A stretch of 64,000 nucleotides of DNA from Vibrio plantisponsor (lineage in GTDB: Bacteria > Pseudomonadota > Gammaproteobacteria > Enterobacterales > Vibrionaceae), in the NCBI RefSeq assembly GCF_013041605.1, contig NZ_JABEQC010000004.1, positions 242,016 to 306,015 on the forward strand. Direction: 5' to 3'. The notes beneath the pieces were generated by a model. That model ran no database searches, had not been told where the DNA came from, and saw only the letters and a list, made by a program, of their open reading frames with translations. A program made the translations under genes and the position numbers. Below, piece after piece: positions 45,760 to 55,891 of this stretch (position 1 is its first letter; every line of letters begins with the position of its first letter).

Positions 45760-46910
45760 TTATTTGACTCCATACACTGAACTAAAGCGCTCGCTAACGC
45801 CGAGATATCTTTGATACTGTGATTGGCCGTCAGCGTGATACGTAATCGAGCTGAGCCTTCAGGAACCGTTGGCGGACGAATAGCCGTCATCCAAAATCCC
45901 TTATCTTTCAGTTGTCGCGCAACGTTAAGTGCGTGCTGAGATTTACCCAAAATAAAAGGTTTGATTGGTGTACACGTCGCGACATAGCCGTCAACTGACT
46001 GCAATAGTTCATCATAAACCTGAGACAGCTCATGAAGCTTTTCGCGTCGCCATTGCTGAGTCTGAATCATGCCAATAGCGTGAGTAATGGCATAAGCCTG
46101 CGCTGGAGGGATAGCCGTCGAATAGACATGATGTCGTGCGAACTGAGTCAGATAGTTCCCTACTTCTTCACTGCACAGAATAGCCGCACCTGAGAGTCCG
46201 AATGCTTTGCCGAACGTCACAACCAGTATCTCGGGTTGGATGCCCGCTGCATTACAACTGCCGGCGCCATCTTCGCCTAAAACGCCCACGCCATGGGCAT
46301 CATCGACCATCAACCAAGCATTGTTTCGTGTTAGTTGATGAATTTCCTTCAGTGGAGAGATGTCGCCATCCATACTAAAGACGCCTTCTGTCACCACCAA
46401 CGCATTCTGATCACCAGAGAGCAGTTGAGATAAGTGCAGGACATCGTTGTGCTTAAAGCGCTTCATTGTTGCTTGGCAAAGCACCCCAGCTTCCATTAAT
46501 GAAGCATGATTTAGCTTATCTTGTAGTAGCAGATCATCTTTATGCATCAGAGTAAAAAGCAACGCCTGATTAGCACTGAAGCCAGAACCAAACAATACTG
46601 CTCGATCAAAGCCCAGCCACTCACATAGCGAGCTCTCCAAACTGGCATGCGCCGCTGAGAACCCAGTCACCAGAGGAGAAGCGCCGCTTCCTGCGCCATA
46701 AACATCCAGTCCGGCTTGCCACGCACTCGTTAGCGCTTTATCACTGGCAAGCCCCAGATAGTCGTTGCTGGAAAAGTTGATAAACTCCGTCTCACCACAC
46801 TGAGTTGAGACCTGATTTCCGCCTTCTAACACCTGAAGCGAGCGAGTTAAACCGAGAGTTTCCCGTTCGAGTAATGCCCCCTGAACGCGAGCTCTAAACT
46901 GTTGCGTCAT
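45756..46910 (-). CDS. bioF: 8-amino-7-oxononanoate synthase
   Basis: PLP enzyme joining pimeloyl-ACP and alanine. 384 residues from the ATG at 46910 ([11 protein letters not shown]). Contains [35 protein letters not shown] and the PLP lysine in [13 protein letters not shown]. The start overlaps the end of bioB by 17 bases. Confidence 0.95.
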   Translation of the reverse strand: MTQQFRARVQGALLERETLGLTRSLQVLEGGNQVSTQCGETEFINFSSNDYLGLASDKALTSAWQAGLDVYGAGSGASPLVTGFSAAHASLESSLCEWLGFDRAVLFGSGFSANQALLFTLMHKDDLLLQDKLNHASLMEAGVLCQATMKRFKHNDVLHLSQLLSGDQNALVVTEGVFSMDGDISPLKEIHQLTRNNAWLMVDDAHGVGVLGEDGAGSCNAAGIQPEILVVTFGKAFGLSGAAILCSEEVGNYLTQFARHHVYSTAIPPAQAYAITHAIGMIQTQQWRREKLHELSQVYDELLQSVDGYVATCTPIKPFILGKSQHALNVARQLKDKGFWMTAIRPPTVPEGSARLRITLTANHSIKDISALASALVQCMESNK

Positions 46911-47946
46911 AGAATAAATCGTCGGCAGTTGGACGAGAGGCAACGCGTTCTACTACGCGATCAAGCAGTTCATTCTCAGCGATTTCATCCGGTTTCTGCG
47001 CTACTTGCTGACTGTTAATTCCAAGCTTTTTAAACAACAACATATCGCTGTCTTCTGCTGGATTTGGTGTGGTTAATAACTTGCAACCGTAGAAGATTGA
47101 GTTTGCACCTGCCATAAAACACAGCGCCTGCATCTGCTCGTTCATTTTTTCGCGCCCTGCTGATAAACGCACCGCAGACTTAGGCATCATGATACGAGCC
47201 ACCGCGATCAAACGAATGAAGTCAAACGGTTCAACATCTTCAACATCTTCCAGCGGCGTACCTTTTACTTTCACCAGCATGTTAATTGGCACACTTTCAG
47301 GGTGAACCGATAAATTAGCCAGTTCAACCAGTAAACCCGCGCGGTCGTTTGTACTTTCGCCCATTCCAATAATGCCACCGGAGCAGATTTTCATCCCTGC
47401 TTCGCGTACGTGAGAGAGTGTATCTAATCGGTCCTGATAGGTACGAGTTGTGATGATGTTTCCGTAATATTCAGGTGAGGTATCAAGGTTGTGGTTGTAA
47501 TAATCCAAACCAGCTTCAGCCAGTTCGCTCGCCTGTTCTGCATTCAGCATGCCCAGCGTCATACAGGTCTCCAGACCCATATTTTTCACACCTGAAATCA
47601 TCTCTTTAAGGTATGGCATATCTCGGCTTTTCGGGTTTTTCCACGCGGCACCCATACAGAAACGTGTTGAACCTGAATTTTTCGCTTTCCGCGCGGCATC
47701 AAGCACTCGCTCAACTTCCATCAAGCGTTCTTTCTCCACATCGGTACGATAATGCGCGCTTTGAGGACAATATTTGCAGTCTTCAGGACAAGCACCGGTT
47801 TTAATCGACAACAAGGTGCTCACTTGAACATGGTTGTGAGGCTGGTACTGACGATGAACCAACTGAGCTTCGAAAAGCAGATCCATAAAAGGTTTTTCAA
47901 GCAGTGTTTTTACTTCAGACACTGTCCAGTTGTGACGAATTTCCAC
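46894..47946 (-). CDS. bioB: Biotin synthase
   Basis: Radical-SAM enzyme that inserts sulfur into dethiobiotin. 350 residues with the cluster motif Cys53/57/60 (CPEDCKYC), [14 protein letters not shown] and the [2Fe-2S] Arg region SAGREKM. First gene of bioBFCD, divergent from bioA. Confidence 0.97.
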   Translation of the reverse strand: MEIRHNWTVSEVKTLLEKPFMDLLFEAQLVHRQYQPHNHVQVSTLLSIKTGACPEDCKYCPQSAHYRTDVEKERLMEVERVLDAARKAKNSGSTRFCMGAAWKNPKSRDMPYLKEMISGVKNMGLETCMTLGMLNAEQASELAEAGLDYYNHNLDTSPEYYGNIITTRTYQDRLDTLSHVREAGMKICSGGIIGMGESTNDRAGLLVELANLSVHPESVPINMLVKVKGTPLEDVEDVEPFDFIRLIAVARIMMPKSAVRLSAGREKMNEQMQALCFMAGANSIFYGCKLLTTPNPAEDSDMLLFKKLGINSQQVAQKPDEIAENELLDRVVERVASRPTADDLFYDATV

Positions 47947-48076
47947 GTGTAATCCTTATTGATAATTATTGTTCTGTGCCTTTCTCACTGAGGGCTCTTA
48001 TCTCGCTTAACTCGCCGATCAAAAACCGAACACTTCTAGGCATTTATGCTTGGTTAGTCTAACGACACGCGATAAA

Positions 48077-48109
48077 CTGTCAACACAATAGATCACACAA
48101 AGTTTACGT
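48077..48109. promoter_or_regulatory. BirA-like operator between bioB and bioA
   Basis: CTGTCAACA and AGTTTACGT separated by 15 bases fit the BirA pattern TTGTAAACC-N15/16-GGTTTACAA at six of nine bases in each half. Centrally placed between the divergent genes, as in E. coli bio. Confidence 0.6.
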
Positions 48110-48146
48110 TAGATTATTTTTTAATCACATTAATTGCGAGTTTAGA

Positions 48147-49427
48147 ATGGACTTAACCTTTGATCGCCAGCATATATGGCATCCTTACACTTCAACGTTG
48201 ACACCTCTGACCTGCTACCCCGTGACACATGCAGAAGGCGTTCATCTCTATTTAGAGCAAGGAGATCAACTGGTTGATGGCATGTCTTCCTGGTGGTCAG
48301 CGATACACGGTTACAACCACCCTCTGCTCAATCAGGCGGCGCATCAGCAGATCGATAAGATGTCTCATGTGATGTTTGGCGGCATAACCCACCAGCCCGC
48401 TATTGATGTGTGTAAAAAACTCCTTTCACTTGCTCCAAGTAATTTGCAGCAAGTATTTCTGGCAGATTCTGGATCTGTTGCTGTGGAAGTCAGCCTAAAA
48501 ATGGCGTTGCAGTATTGGCACGCCAAGGGCGAAAGCCGCTCAAAATTCCTGACACTACGCCACGGATACCACGGTGACACTTTTGCGGCGATGTCCGTGA
48601 CCGACCCTGATAACTCTATGCACAGCCTTTATAAAGGCTTTCTTCCTGAGCACATCTTTGCAGATTCACCACAAGGCAACTTTTGGCAAGAGTGGGATGA
48701 GTCCGATATTGAAGATTTTCGTCATAAGCTGACTCAACATCATCAGCAGATAGCCGCTGTGATACTTGAACCAATCGTGCAAGGTGCCGGTGGGATGCGT
48801 ATCTATCACCCAGAATTTTTGCGCCAAGTTCGACAGCTCTGTGATGAATTCAACCTGCTGTTGATATTGGATGAAATCGCGACCGGATTTGGCAGAACGG
48901 GGAAATTGTTTGCCTGTGAACACGCAGATGTACAGCCAGACATTCTCTGTGTTGGCAAAGCGTTGACTGGTGGCTATATGACTCTTTCTGCCACTCTGAC
49001 CACGCAGAAAGTTGCCGATACGGTTTGTGGTGGTGAAGCCGGTTGCTTTATGCATGGCCCAACGTTTATGGGTAACCCGCTCGCTTGCTCTGTAGCTTCA
49101 GCCAGCTTAGACATCATTGCCACGGAACAATGGCAAACGCAGGTTAAACAGATTGAGACTTTCTTTGCTGAAGAACTGGTACAGTTTGAGAGTTATTCTG
49201 AGGTAAAACAGGTTCGCTATTTAGGCGCTATTGGAGTTATTGAAACCCATAATCCAGTCCAAATGGAGAATATTCAGGCTCTGTTTGTTGAGATGGGGGT
49301 ATGGATTCGTCCATTCGGCCGCCTGATTTACATTATGCCGCCATACATTAGCCAGCCTGAGCATCTTAATAAATTACTCACAGCAATTAAGTCTGCCCTA
49401 AATACACCAGAATGTTTTAATCAATAA
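48147..49427 (+). CDS. bioA: Adenosylmethionine-8-amino-7-oxononanoate aminotransferase
   Basis: Class III aminotransferase converting KAPA to DAPA with SAM as amino donor. 426 residues, beginning with IWHPYTSTL. Has DGMSSWWSAIHGYNHP, GYHGDTFAAMSVTDP, LILDEIATGFGRTG and the PLP lysine in VGKALTGGYMTLSAT. GCGAG is a weak ribosome-binding site. Terminated by a shared hairpin. Confidence 0.96.
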   Translation: MDLTFDRQHIWHPYTSTLTPLTCYPVTHAEGVHLYLEQGDQLVDGMSSWWSAIHGYNHPLLNQAAHQQIDKMSHVMFGGITHQPAIDVCKKLLSLAPSNLQQVFLADSGSVAVEVSLKMALQYWHAKGESRSKFLTLRHGYHGDTFAAMSVTDPDNSMHSLYKGFLPEHIFADSPQGNFWQEWDESDIEDFRHKLTQHHQQIAAVILEPIVQGAGGMRIYHPEFLRQVRQLCDEFNLLLILDEIATGFGRTGKLFACEHADVQPDILCVGKALTGGYMTLSATLTTQKVADTVCGGEAGCFMHGPTFMGNPLACSVASASLDIIATEQWQTQVKQIETFFAEELVQFESYSEVKQVRYLGAIGVIETHNPVQMENIQALFVEMGVWIRPFGRLIYIMPPYISQPEHLNKLLTAIKSALNTPECFNQ

Positions 49428-49458
49428 AAAACGCCATGGGTTTGAATCCATGGCGTTT
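49427..49458. terminator. Bidirectional terminator between bioA and nirD
   Basis: AAAACGCCATGG and CCATGGCGTTT form a stem around an eight-base loop, overlapping the bioA stop. Confidence 0.82.
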
Positions 49459-49471
49459 AACCAAAGTGTGG

Positions 49472-49813
49472 TTAAGCAGCAGCAACATTTGAGCTTGCTA
49501 GATACACTTCTCCTTCTTTGATAAACACGGACCACGTTTTTAACTGAAATTCTGGTTTTTCGACGCACTCACCGGTTTCAAGCTTAAAGTGCTGCTTGTA
49601 AAGAGGAGAAGCCACACAAAGCTCTCCTTTTACATCACCCACAATGCCTCGGCTAATTACGTTTGCCTGTCCAATTGGGTCCCAGTTTTGTACCGCAAAG
49701 ACTTTCTGCTCCGTATGGGGAACAAAAAACAGCGCGACTTGTTCACCACCAATCAAAGCTCCACACCCTTGCAAAGGCATTAAGTCATCCAGTTTACAAA
49801 TACGTTCCATCAT
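49472..49813 (-). CDS. nirD: Nitrite reductase (NADH) small subunit
   Basis: A 113-residue Rieske-like NirD subunit of assimilatory nitrite reductase. The usual Rieske Cys/His ligands are absent, as in E. coli NirD. AGGAG lies eight bases before the first of two ATGs; two bases separate it from nirB. Last gene of nrtABD-nirBD. Confidence 0.92.
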   Translation of the reverse strand: MMERICKLDDLMPLQGCGALIGGEQVALFFVPHTEQKVFAVQNWDPIGQANVISRGIVGDVKGELCVASPLYKQHFKLETGECVEKPEFQLKTWSVFIKEGEVYLASSNVAAA

Positions 49814-49815
49814 AA

Positions 49816-52299
49816 TTAAAGCTCCTGAACTACTGGGATACGCTGTTCGCGTATACGTTGATAAGGCAGCGCCATGCTTCCTTCTTGGTGGTTAATAAAC
49901 GGGCGGAATTTACGCAGTTTCTCTTCCGATTCAACCGTGCTCTTCCATTCACACTGATAAGAATTAATGACATGTGACATCTGCTGCTCTAACTGTTCAC
50001 ACAACTCTAGTGAGTCTTCAATCACGACTTGTTTCAGATAGTCTAATCCGCCCTCTAAATTCTCCAGCCATACTGACGTACGTTGCAGTTTATCTGCGGT
50101 GCGCACATAGAACATGAGTACGCGGTCAATCAGTGCAATCAGCTGCTCTTTTGAAAGGTCGGATGCCAGTAAATCGGCGTGACGAGGGCGCATACCACCA
50201 TTACCACAAACGTAAAGGTTCCAGCCGTTTTCAGTGGCAATCACACCAATGTCTTTGCTTTGTGCTTCAGCACACTCACGAGTACAACCCGACACGGCGA
50301 ATTTGAGTTTGTGTGGTGAACGTAAACCTTTGTAGCGGTTTTCCAGTTCTATCGCCAAGCCTACCGAGTCATCCACACCATAGCGACACCATGTTGAACC
50401 GACGCAAGATTTCACCGTACGTAGAGACTTGCCATAAGCATGCCCTGTTTCAAATCCAGCATTGATCAGCTCACGCCAGATTTCAGGTAACTGTTCCATT
50501 TGCGCGCCAAACAGATCGACCCTCTGTCCACCGGTGATCTTGGTGTAAAGGTCATACTTCTTAGCCACTTCCCCCAGCACAATCAGTTTGTCCGGTGTAA
50601 TTTCTCCACCCGGAACACGGGGCACAATGGAGTAAGAACCATCTTTCTGCATGTTTGCCATGAAAGCATCATTGGTGTCCTGCAAACGACTGAGTTGCGG
50701 CTCCATAATATGTTCGTTCCATAGCGAAGCGAAAATTGACGCCGCAGTTGGCTTACATAAATCACAACCTAAACCGTGCCCGTGTTTTTCCAGTAAGGTA
50801 TCGAAATCTTTAATCTCTTCAACCTGACAGATATGGAACAGCTCTTGACGCGAATATTCAAAGTGTTCACAAACGTGGTTGTTCACTTCCATCCCCATCG
50901 CCACCAGCTCTGCATCGAGAACCGATTTCACCATGCTAGAGCAACCACCACAACCAGTACCCGCTTTAGTTACTGCTTTGAGATCATTCAACTCTACCGC
51001 ACCTGCATGAATGGCTTTAACCAGCGCACCTTTCGTCACGTTATGGCAAGAACAGATCATGGTGTCATCAGAGACTTCACCACTGAGCGAAGAGGTATCA
51101 AACAGCAGATAAGCAGGATGTTCCGGCAATACCGTTTTGTTTAAATAAGCTTGCAGCAACGCATCGTAATCAGAGTTATCACCGACAAGAATGGCTCCTA
51201 ATAGCTGAGTGCCACTTTGGTCAACCACCAGCTTTTTATAACTGCCAGTGCAGGTGTCTTGCAAAACAAGCTCTTGAGCGCCTTCCGTTTGCATTTGCGC
51301 GTCACCGATAGATGCCACATCCACACCCAACAGCTTCAGCTTGGTACTCATATCTGCGCCAGTGAAATCGCCGCCCTGCCCCATAATTTGACCAGCAACC
51401 GCACGAGCCATTGCATACCCCGGAGCAACCAAGCCAAAGATGCGTTGTTGCCATAATGCACACTCACCAATCGCGTAGATGTTTGCATCGCTGGTTTGGC
51501 AACTATCATTAATCACAATACCGCCACGTTCACCCATTTCTAATCCACATTGGCGAGCCAGTGCATCTTGCGGGCGAATACCTGCTGAAAAGACAATCAC
51601 GTCCACTTCCAAAGGTTCGGCATCTTTAAACACCATTCGGTGTTTCGCTGTTTCACCATCAATAATTTTTTCTGTCGCAGTGGAGGTATGAACGGTTAAG
51701 CCGAGCTTTTCGATTTTCTCTTTGAGAATCGTACCCGCACCATCATCCAACTGCACTGGCATTAAGCGAGGTGCGAATTCAATTACATGCGTTTCCACAC
51801 CCAAAAGGCGCAACGCGTTTGCCGCTTCTAAACCCAGCAACCCACCACCAATCACCGCGCCTGTTTTTGCTTTATCACAAGCATTATGAATCGAAGACAG
51901 ATCATCCAAAGTTCGATAGACAAAAATACCGTCACGCTCATGGCCCGGCACTGGCGGAACAAACGGGTACGAACCCGTTGCGAGCACAAGCGTGTCGTAA
52001 CCCAGAACATCATCACCGTCTAAAATAATGCTCTTTTGAACGCGGTTAATTGCCGTCACTTCACTGCCTAATATCAGATTGATGCCGTGTTTTTGATACC
52101 ACTCTTCACTGCTTAGCATTAAGTCTTCATGGGACTTACCTGAAAACAGAGAAGAGAGTTGTACACGGTCATAGGCGATAAATCGCTCTTCACCAATCAC
52201 AGTAATACGTTTTTCTAAATGAGCTTGCTGCTCAACCAATTTCGCAACAAGGTGATGTCCAACCATTCCGTTGCCGACAATAACGATATGTTCCATCAT
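49816..52299 (-). CDS. nirB: Nitrite reductase (NADH) large subunit
   Basis: Six-electron reduction of nitrite to ammonium, cytoplasmic. 827 residues: FAD/NADH module (HIVIVGNGMVGHHL, then ATGSYPFVPPVPG and YAIGECALW); BFD-type [2Fe-2S] Cys (MICSCHNVT, GCGGCSSMV) near 410-450; and the siroheme/4Fe-4S region with CVGSTWC and SGCTRECAEAQ. An AAGGAAG lies before the ATG pair. Confidence 0.96.
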   Translation of the reverse strand: MMEHIVIVGNGMVGHHLVAKLVEQQAHLEKRITVIGEERFIAYDRVQLSSLFSGKSHEDLMLSSEEWYQKHGINLILGSEVTAINRVQKSIILDGDDVLGYDTLVLATGSYPFVPPVPGHERDGIFVYRTLDDLSSIHNACDKAKTGAVIGGGLLGLEAANALRLLGVETHVIEFAPRLMPVQLDDGAGTILKEKIEKLGLTVHTSTATEKIIDGETAKHRMVFKDAEPLEVDVIVFSAGIRPQDALARQCGLEMGERGGIVINDSCQTSDANIYAIGECALWQQRIFGLVAPGYAMARAVAGQIMGQGGDFTGADMSTKLKLLGVDVASIGDAQMQTEGAQELVLQDTCTGSYKKLVVDQSGTQLLGAILVGDNSDYDALLQAYLNKTVLPEHPAYLLFDTSSLSGEVSDDTMICSCHNVTKGALVKAIHAGAVELNDLKAVTKAGTGCGGCSSMVKSVLDAELVAMGMEVNNHVCEHFEYSRQELFHICQVEEIKDFDTLLEKHGHGLGCDLCKPTAASIFASLWNEHIMEPQLSRLQDTNDAFMANMQKDGSYSIVPRVPGGEITPDKLIVLGEVAKKYDLYTKITGGQRVDLFGAQMEQLPEIWRELINAGFETGHAYGKSLRTVKSCVGSTWCRYGVDDSVGLAIELENRYKGLRSPHKLKFAVSGCTRECAEAQSKDIGVIATENGWNLYVCGNGGMRPRHADLLASDLSKEQLIALIDRVLMFYVRTADKLQRTSVWLENLEGGLDYLKQVVIEDSLELCEQLEQQMSHVINSYQCEWKSTVESEEKLRKFRPFINHQEGSMALPYQRIREQRIPVVQEL

Positions 52300-52310
52300 G
52301 AGACTCTTCC

Positions 52311-53138
52311 TTAAGCCGTTTTTGCCATAGGAGCAGCGACTTTCTGAGCTGCTTCAGTTTTGGTTTGCTTTTCATACAAAAAGCGCAGTACCGATTGACG
52401 ATATTTTTGATACGTCGGGTTGTCTGCCAACGCGACTCGGTCACGTGGTCTTGGTAGATCAATTTCAAGCACTTCACCCACTGTGGCGGCAGGGCCATTG
52501 GTCATCATGACGATTTTGTCTGACAGCAATACGGCTTCATCCACATCGTGAGTAATCATGATGACAGTGTTATTCAGCTCTGCCTGAATCTTCATTGTTG
52601 CGTCTTGCAAACGTGCACGTGTCAAAGCATCCAGCGCGCCAAACGGCTCATCCATCAATAACACTTTCGGTTGCAACGCCAGTGCACGCGCAATACCAAC
52701 GCGCTGCTTCATACCACCTGAAATTTCATCCGGCTTTTTATCTGCCGCATGATCCATTTGAATCAAATTCAGGTAGTGTTCCACCTGCTCTTTAATCCAA
52801 CTTTTCGATTTACCTTTGGCGATTTGTTTCACCGCCAGTTCAACGTTTTGATACACGGTCAACCAAGGCAATAAAGAATGGTTCTGGAATACAACGGCAC
52901 GCTCAGGTCCCGGTCCATCGACCTCGCGACCGTCCAGAATTACACCGCCATCAGTTGGGTTATGCAGCCCTGCGACAAGGTTTAATACGGTGGATTTACC
53001 GCAGCCTGAGTGACCGATTAGTGAAATGAACTCGCCTTTTTGAATTTGCAGATCGACGTTTTTCAGTGCCACAAATTCACCTTGTGGCGTCGGGAAACGC
53101 ATGCCGAGTTGTGATAGATCTAAAAATGCTTTTGACAT
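52311..53138 (-). CDS. nrtD: Nitrate ABC transporter ATPase
   Basis: ABC ATPase of the nitrate/taurine type, 275 residues. Walker A GHSGCGKST, Q-loop VFQNHSLLPWLTV, signature ISGGMKQRVGIARALA, Walker B LLMDEPFGALD and TRARLQ. AGGAG upstream of the ATG. Works with the permease and binding protein next to it. Symbol by function; nasD or ntrD would also serve. Confidence 0.92.
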   Translation of the reverse strand: MSKAFLDLSQLGMRFPTPQGEFVALKNVDLQIQKGEFISLIGHSGCGKSTVLNLVAGLHNPTDGGVILDGREVDGPGPERAVVFQNHSLLPWLTVYQNVELAVKQIAKGKSKSWIKEQVEHYLNLIQMDHAADKKPDEISGGMKQRVGIARALALQPKVLLMDEPFGALDALTRARLQDATMKIQAELNNTVIMITHDVDEAVLLSDKIVMMTNGPAATVGEVLEIDLPRPRDRVALADNPTYQKYRQSVLRFLYEKQTKTEAAQKVAAPMAKTA

Positions 53139-53150
53139 GAAATTTCTCCT

Positions 53151-54119
53151 TTAGCGTAGTTCTTGTTGTTTGTTCCAAGACAAGCGTTTTTGCAGCTTGA
53201 GCATGCCGCGATCCAGCAGCAGACCGATAAAGCCGATGGCAAACACTGCAACCATAATTCTGCCCAAAGAAGCTGAGCTACCGTTTTGGAATTCATCCCA
53301 AACAAATTTTCCTAAGCCTGGATTTTGCGCCAGCATTTCAGCCGCTATCAGAACCATCCACGCAATACCCAGTGATAAACGTAATCCGGTAAAAATCATT
53401 GGAATTGCAGAAGGCAGAACAATGGTACGAATATGTGCCCACCAAGAGAGGCGCAATACTTTGCTCACGTTGAGCAGGTCTTTGTCTACGCTGGTTACAC
53501 CCACCGCAGTATTGATGAGCGTTGGCCACAAGCTACAAAGCGCAACGGTAAAGAGTGAGTTGACGAACGATTTGGCAAACATTGGGTCATCACTGACATA
53601 AGTCGCACTCACCACCATGGTGACAATAGGCAACCATGCAAGAGGCGATACGGGTTTGAGCAACTGAATAATCGGGTTAAACGCCTGATACATCCCTTGA
53701 TTAAGCCCCAACACAATACCAAGCGGAATGGCGATAACCGAAGCCAGCAAAAAGCCTGCGGAAACCGTAATTAAACTGGTACCAATTTGGTCAAAAAAGG
53801 TCGGTTTGCCTGTATATGGGCGAATCTTCACTTCTGCATTTGGATTTTTTGCCAGTTTGGCTTGATTGCGTTGTTCTTGCTTCTCAATGAATGCCACTTC
53901 CTTCTTTCGTTCCTCAAAATGCTCATCAACCAGATTGCTAAACTGGCTAAAGGTTTCAACAGGCCCCGGTAATGTGCCTAATGAAGTCTCTACCTGTTTG
54001 GCGGCCAAATGCCAGAACATAAGAAAAAAGCAGATTCCGAGCATTGGCCACAAGATCATCTTGCTTTGGCTTACAACTTGAGTACGGCTAGGAATCAGTG
54101 AAATAACATTGGTCGACAT
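53151..54119 (-). CDS. nrtB: Nitrate ABC transporter permease
   Basis: Binding-protein-dependent permease, 322 residues from the ATG at 54119 (MSTNVISLIPSR), with AAGGAG six bases upstream. About six TM segments; the first (about 30-50) is followed by a charged loop (FEERKKEVAFIEKQEQRNQAKLA) of about 55 residues. The EAA loop is in VLRLSWWAHIRTIVLPSAIPMIFTGLRLSLG. Confidence 0.92.
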   Translation of the reverse strand: MSTNVISLIPSRTQVVSQSKMILWPMLGICFFLMFWHLAAKQVETSLGTLPGPVETFSQFSNLVDEHFEERKKEVAFIEKQEQRNQAKLAKNPNAEVKIRPYTGKPTFFDQIGTSLITVSAGFLLASVIAIPLGIVLGLNQGMYQAFNPIIQLLKPVSPLAWLPIVTMVVSATYVSDDPMFAKSFVNSLFTVALCSLWPTLINTAVGVTSVDKDLLNVSKVLRLSWWAHIRTIVLPSAIPMIFTGLRLSLGIAWMVLIAAEMLAQNPGLGKFVWDEFQNGSSASLGRIMVAVFAIGFIGLLLDRGMLKLQKRLSWNKQQELR

Positions 54120-54218
54120 AGCAAACTCCTTAGCTATTTGTCTTTTAGGGTCTGTCGCCCTAGAACTTCCGTGTAAATCTGTTTGCTTGGAGACTCTCGG
54201 AGCCTCCAAGCGTTAGGC

Positions 54219-55601
54219 TTAAACTTTGTCTTTGCCTTTTAAACCAATAGAGAACTTCTCAAGATAAGCATTCGGCTGACGGCCGTCATATACGATGTCG
54301 TCAATGAAGTGTTTCTGCGGGGCGCGGAATCCATCCATCTGTTTGAAATCTGGAAAATCCTTCGCCGATAACGTGCCATCTTCAATCAAAGACTGAGCCG
54401 CTTGTTGATAGATGTCTGGGCGATACACTTCTTTGGCGATATTCATGTACCAATCATCGGATTGCTGCTCTGGAATTTGTCCCCAACGACGCATCTGAGT
54501 GAGGTACCAAATCGCATCGCTGTAGTACGGATAAGTGGCGTTATGACGGAAGAAAACGTTGAAATCAGGTACATCGCGCTTGTCTCCTTTTTCGTACTCA
54601 AAGGTACCTGTCATAGAGTTGGCAATGACTTCGGCATCAGCACCCACGTACTGACTTTTCGCCAGCAATTTCACTGCTTCTTGTCGGTTAGCATTGTTGT
54701 TCTCATCTAACCAGTACGCGGCACGAATCAGAGCACGCACCACTCGCAGATGGGTATTCGGGTTCTTATCTGCCCATGCTTTAGACACACCGAAAACTTT
54801 CTCTGGATTGTTTTTCCAGATCTCATAATCCGTTACTACAGGAACTCCGATACCTTTGAACACAGCCTGTTGGTTCCATGGTTCACCAACGCAATAGCCC
54901 TGAATGGTTCCCGCTTCCATGGTGGATGGCATTTGTGGGGGAGGCGTGACACTTAACAACACATCGGCTTTTAGCTGGCCACTGTTATCACCTGTCGCTG
55001 GGGCGTAATAACCCGGATTAATACCACCAGCAGCTAACCAATAGCGCAATTCGTAGTTGTGAGTGGAGACAGGAAATACCATCCCCATGTTGAACGACTT
55101 ACCTTCATCACGATAACTAGAGATAACAGGCTTCAAAGCGTCCGCTTTAATCGGGTGAGCAATTTTCCCGTCACTTTCTTTGGCAAGAAATGGCTTCATT
55201 TGCTCCCAAGTGTTATTGGAGACAGTAATCGCATTACCGTTCAAATCCATGCTAAATGCCGTCACCACTTCTGCTTTGGTGCCAATGCCAATAGTTGCAC
55301 CGAGAGGCTGACCAGCCAGCATATGAGCACCATCCAGTTCACCGTCTATTACTCGGTCTAATAGAACTTTCCAGTTCGCTTGCGCTTCTAACGTAACGTA
55401 TAAGCCTTCGTCTTCGAAATAGCCTTGCTCGTAGGCAACCGCGAGAGGTGCCATATCTGTCAGCTTGATAAATCCAAATTTAAGATCTTCAATTTCCGGC
55501 TCACCAATCTCTGCATAAGCAGTAGCACTGAGCAGTGAAGCTGAAGTTGCAAGTGAAGCGCCGAGCACTAAAGTGCGCATCCATGGCTTGATATATTGCA
55601 T
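54219..55601 (-). CDS. nrtA: Nitrate ABC transporter substrate-binding protein
   Basis: CmpA/NrtA-type periplasmic protein of 460 residues with a Sec signal peptide ([20 protein letters not shown], cleavage after AYA about residue 30). Domain features: [37 protein letters not shown]. The signal peptide argues for a transport role and against a cytoplasmic NasS sensor. GGGAG before the ATG. The leader holds an attenuator. Confidence 0.92.
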   Translation of the reverse strand: MQYIKPWMRTLVLGASLATSASLLSATAYAEIGEPEIEDLKFGFIKLTDMAPLAVAYEQGYFEDEGLYVTLEAQANWKVLLDRVIDGELDGAHMLAGQPLGATIGIGTKAEVVTAFSMDLNGNAITVSNNTWEQMKPFLAKESDGKIAHPIKADALKPVISSYRDEGKSFNMGMVFPVSTHNYELRYWLAAGGINPGYYAPATGDNSGQLKADVLLSVTPPPQMPSTMEAGTIQGYCVGEPWNQQAVFKGIGVPVVTDYEIWKNNPEKVFGVSKAWADKNPNTHLRVVRALIRAAYWLDENNNANRQEAVKLLAKSQYVGADAEVIANSMTGTFEYEKGDKRDVPDFNVFFRHNATYPYYSDAIWYLTQMRRWGQIPEQQSDDWYMNIAKEVYRPDIYQQAAQSLIEDGTLSAKDFPDFKQMDGFRAPQKHFIDDIVYDGRQPNAYLEKFSIGLKGKDKV

Positions 55602-55630
55602 CGCAATACTCCCTTTCCTTATAACGAACC

Positions 55631-55675
55631 CAAAAATGAAAAGGCGCTACTGCCCGAATGAGCAGTAGCGCCTTT
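55631..55675 (-). terminator. Leader terminator (attenuator) of nrtABD-nirBD
   Basis: AAAGGCGCTACTGC and GCAGTAGCGCCTTT are perfect 14-bp arms around CCGAATGA, followed on the minus strand by TTTTCATTTTT. It lies 30 bases before the nrtA start and after the promoter, so it must be overridden for expression. Confidence 0.88.
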
Positions 55676-55686
55676 GCTATTTCTTT

Positions 55687-55731
55687 CATCACCGCCGTTG
55701 ATGATGTCAGAACATAAGTTTCACAACTTAC
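55687..55731 (-). promoter_or_regulatory. Two-hairpin ANTAR-type antitermination site
   Basis: On the minus strand the second hairpin is CATCATC-AACGGC-GGTGATG, a seven-base stem with a hexaloop having A1 and G4, as ANTAR targets do. The first (55715-55730) is TAAGT-TGTGAA-ACTTA: hexaloop with G4 but U1. It could also close to a GTGA tetraloop. The pair lies directly before the leader terminator. Confidence 0.65.
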
Positions 55732-55756
55732 ACCAAATTTTGTCTAAAAATAGTAA

Positions 55757-55773
55757 TCCAATTTATATGCCAA
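55757..55773 (-). promoter_or_regulatory. Sigma-54-like promoter of nrtA operon
   Basis: Minus strand TTGGCATATAAATTGGA. The GG element is ten bases from the -12 element, as required, but the -12 is GG instead of GC. It would start transcription near 55745, just before the first leader hairpin. GTGCA-ACC-TGCAC (55847-55859) upstream may be an activator site. Confidence 0.45.
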
Positions 55774-55891
55774 TTTTTATAGTTACTATTTTTCAATCAC
55801 TTAAAGTACAACTCTTATTTTTATGAGGATTAATCTGCATTTCTAAGTGCAACCTGCACCAAATCAACAATTTCCCTCTACCCCCAAAGTA

